Positions 62,236-64,000 of a stretch of DNA of 64,000 nucleotides are shown piece by piece. The stretch is taken from assembly GCF_000069945.1 (NCBI RefSeq), contig NC_010545.1:1488001-1552000 (forward strand), in the 5' to 3' direction. How positions within the stretch are numbered: position 1 is the stretch's first letter; the number at the start of each line of letters is the position of its first letter. Under the pieces are notes generated by a model. The model had not been told where the DNA came from. It saw only the letters and a program-made list of their open reading frames with translations, and searched no databases. The position numbers and the translations under genes were made by a program. Source of the stretch: Corynebacterium urealyticum DSM 7109 (GTDB lineage Bacteria; Actinomycetota; Actinomycetes; Mycobacteriales; Mycobacteriaceae).

Positions 62236-63631
62236 ACAGGTTCCGGTTAAGTAAAGAAAAGTGTGTCCGCATGCCACCATAACCCCAGACCACACACCAC
62301 AAATCACCAAAGAATAGCTCCCCGAAAGCTATTACCCACACCATCCCGCACCTCCGGCCACATTTGTGCTAACCGCACACCGGTTGGATTAAAGGATGAC
62401 CACCAACCGCCCCAGCTGCCCACTATGCGGCAACAACACAAAGAAAAACGGCACCACCAGCAAATCAACCACCCGTTGGCGCTGCACCCACTGCGGACAC
62501 TCCTTTACCCGCAACACCCAAACCCACAACAAAAACACCGCCACCATGGCTTTGTTCATCCAATGGGCCACCGGCACCCAATCTCTAACCACCTTCGCCG
62601 CACACCATGGCGTAACCAGGCAAACCATGCACCACCGATTCCGATGGTGCTGGTGGATCATCCCCACACCCACCATCGACTCATTCCGCATCCATGACCA
62701 AATCTTCCTCGACGCGACCTATCTAAAGTCCGGATGCCTCCTGATCGCAGCCAGTAAAACCCACGTCATCAACTGGACCTGGGCCAGACACGAAACCACC
62801 GCCGCCTACACCGAACTCCTACGCCCCATTGCCGCACCACTAATCGCAGTCACAGACGGCGGACAAGGTGCCCAATCAGCCATCCACCACTGCTGGCCAA
62901 CAACACGCATCCAACGCTGCCTCGTCCACGCCCAACGAACAGTCCGCCGCCACACCACCAGCAACCCCCGCACCGATGCCGGCAAAACCCTCTACCGCCT
63001 AGCCCTGAAACTCACTCGCATCACCGACCTTGACCAAGCATCCACATGGGTCGCCCACCTGCACGAATTCGACCACACCTACCGGGAATGGATGAACGAG
63101 AAAACCACCATCAAAGACCCCGTTACCGGCGCCTACACCAAGGTCTACACCCACCAACGCGTCCGAGCGGCCTATCAATCATTGCTATCTCTGCACCGCA
63201 GAGACCTGCTGTTTACCTACCTGCAACCCCCACCAACAACCATCGACCCCGACAACCTTGCAGCAACAACAAACAGCCTCGAAGGTGGCATCAACGCCCC
63301 CATAAAAGAACTAGCCCGCAGACACCGCGGACTATCACTACCGCATCAACGCACAGTGATGGATTGGTGGCTGTATCTACATACAGAAGTCCCTGACGAT
63401 CCGGTCAAGATCGCCAGGGACCAACGATGGGGCCAAGACGCACTTTCCACAGCAACAGACCTGATCGCCCACAACACCACAGCCACTACCAATGACATCG
63501 GTGCACCAGCAGAATACGACACCGCCATCGACACCAGCTACCAACACAACCTCGGCATCCAAAAAGGCTGGATCAAATAACCGCAACACGCCCGGAAAAG
63601 ACACACTTTTCTTTACTTAACCCACAGGTTC
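62236..63631 (+). mobile_element. IS1249-type insertion sequence (IS256 superfamily), intact
   Basis: 1380-bp element (62244-63623) bounded by perfect 23-bp inverted repeats that begin GGTTAAGTAAAGAAAAGTG (62245-62267 and 63600-63622) and by an 8-bp target duplication ACAGGTTC (62236-62243 and 63624-63631). One full-length transposase gene. It sits between two tRNA-Asn genes and has not split either. Confidence 0.95.
62396..63580 (+). CDS. IS1249-family transposase
   Basis: DDE transposase of 394 residues. The N-terminal zinc ribbon is CPLCGNN and CTHCGHSF (about 7-35), then a helix-turn-helix around FAAHHGVTRQTMHHRF. The catalytic domain starts with IFLDATYLKSG (first Asp); the second Asp is in AVTDGGQGA and the glutamate in NSLEGGINAPIKELARRHRG. 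Family and length match IS1249 elements of Corynebacterium. ATG 62396 follows AAAGG closely; no frameshift is needed, so the protein should be functional. Confidence 0.93.
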   Translation: MTTNRPSCPLCGNNTKKNGTTSKSTTRWRCTHCGHSFTRNTQTHNKNTATMALFIQWATGTQSLTTFAAHHGVTRQTMHHRFRWCWWIIPTPTIDSFRIHDQIFLDATYLKSGCLLIAASKTHVINWTWARHETTAAYTELLRPIAAPLIAVTDGGQGAQSAIHHCWPTTRIQRCLVHAQRTVRRHTTSNPRTDAGKTLYRLALKLTRITDLDQASTWVAHLHEFDHTYREWMNEKTTIKDPVTGAYTKVYTHQRVRAAYQSLLSLHRRDLLFTYLQPPPTTIDPDNLAATTNSLEGGINAPIKELARRHRGLSLPHQRTVMDWWLYLHTEVPDDPVKIARDQRWGQDALSTATDLIAHNTTATTNDIGAPAEYDTAIDTSYQHNLGIQKGWIK

Positions 63632-63644
63632 ACAGGGCGGTAGA

Positions 63645-63679
63645 AAAGAAGAAAACCCAGGGCTTGCGGACCCTGGGTT
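63645..63679 (-). terminator. Terminator of tRNA-Asn copy 2
   Basis: AACCCAGGG/CCCTGGGTT stem (63654-63679) with an 8-nt loop; on the minus strand it is followed by TTCTTCTTTTC. Confidence 0.8.
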
Positions 63680-63688
63680 GTGGTGTTG

Positions 63689-63760
63689 CTCCCCCAGCTG
63701 GATTCGAACCAGCAACCACTCGATTAACAGTCGAGTGCTCTGCCATTGAGCTATGGGGGA
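63689..63760 (-). tRNA. tRNA-Asn(GTT), copy 2
   Basis: Identical in every base to copy 1, with a different terminator. The two copies and their space existed before the IS insertion, because the target duplication lies between them. Confidence 0.96.
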
Positions 63761-63878
63761 ATATGCCATCTTGGCAACGAATAGACACTCTACCCAGCAA
63801 GCCCATAAGCACCAAATCAGCAGGTCACAGCGTAAATATCGGCTTTAAGGCTGCGGTGTGGTTCAATGACCTGGTGGC

Positions 63879-63952
63879 GGGACCATAGCTCAGTCGGTTA
63901 GAGCCGCGAACTCATAATTCGCTGGTCGCGGGTTCGAGCCCCGCTGGTCCCA
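63879..63952 (+). tRNA. tRNA with CAT anticodon (Met, or Ile2 after lysidine modification)
   Basis: 74-nt cloverleaf: acceptor GGGACCA/TGGTCCC, D arm GCTCAGTCGGTTAGAGC, anticodon stem GCGAA/TTCGC around CTCATAA (CAT), T loop TTCGAGC. The absence of three GC pairs in the anticodon stem excludes the initiator. Elongator Met and Ile2 cannot be separated safely by eye. Confidence 0.9.
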
Positions 63953-64000
63953 CAAGAATCATTCGCCGCCCAACGCGGGGCGGCTCCCCGGCGGGCCGGC

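Noticed and set aside
63965..63984. GCCGCCC/GGGCGGC stem after the CAT tRNA
   Set aside because: Possible terminator, but no T-tract is visible before the window ends.

Overview
The window is actinobacterial chromosome, most likely Corynebacterium. Evidence for the genus: high GC, many GTG/TTG starts and apparently leaderless promoters, an aceE-type pyruvate dehydrogenase E1, GlnA with its adenylyltransferase GlnE plus a second synthetase GlnA2, an RNase H/phosphatase fusion next to rnpB, an IS1249-type element and GlxR/CRP-like sites. I do not assign a species. The right half follows the order I remember from Mycobacterium tuberculosis Rv2220-Rv2241 (glnA, glnE, glnA2, panB, RNase H fusion, Nif3, HAD, low-Mr tyrosine phosphatase, SURF1, DUF3052, aceE), so it is a conserved backbone; the left 16 kb and 22.4-27.0 kb are accessory.

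1-15.7 kb is a defence island. A type I restriction-modification operon (hsdM-hsdS-hsdR, minus strand; hsdR runs off the left edge) is preceded by the amputated N-terminus of another restriction/helicase gene. An unrecognised plus-strand gene (7315-8139) and a VIT1/CCC1-like membrane protein gene separate it from a complete Wadjet anti-plasmid operon, jetA-jetB-jetC-jetD (kleisin, KITE, SMC ATPase, Toprim nuclease), whose genes overlap or abut and which seems to have a leaderless promoter.

16-22.4 kb holds a carboxymuconolactone decarboxylase-like protein, a 14-helix MFS exporter, a CaiB/BaiF CoA-transferase with a Gly/Gln-rich insert, an ornithine cyclodeaminase-family protein and glnA. 22.4-27.0 kb carries a TDT-type transporter and a GntR/YtrA-ABC-permease operon embedded in repeats: 65-, 37- and 19-bp tandem arrays and seven 58-nt hairpin elements of two types with identical 21-16-21 geometry and co-varying arms. 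I regard these as the least explained signal in the window.

27-45.5 kb is mainly metabolism and transport: ketopantoate reductase and panB (pantothenate), thrC, a GT87-like mannosyltransferase, an AAA ATPase, a fructosamine kinase-family protein, VanZ, MFS and dicarboxylate transporters, glnE, glnA2 and a P-type ATPase. 45.5-64 kb holds rnpB, the RNase H/phosphatase fusion, Nif3, a HAD/LMW-phosphatase pair, SURF1 (with a duplicated tail), tRNA-Val, aceE with an acyl carrier protein, penicillin-recognising-type proteins and lipoproteins, a BCCT transporter, and a tRNA cluster (two identical tRNA-Asn, one CAT tRNA) into which an intact IS1249-type element has inserted with an 8-bp target duplication.

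Functional links: GlnE should adenylylate GlnA at Tyr413, while GlnA2 lacks that site; the restriction system and Wadjet would act together against phage and plasmid DNA.
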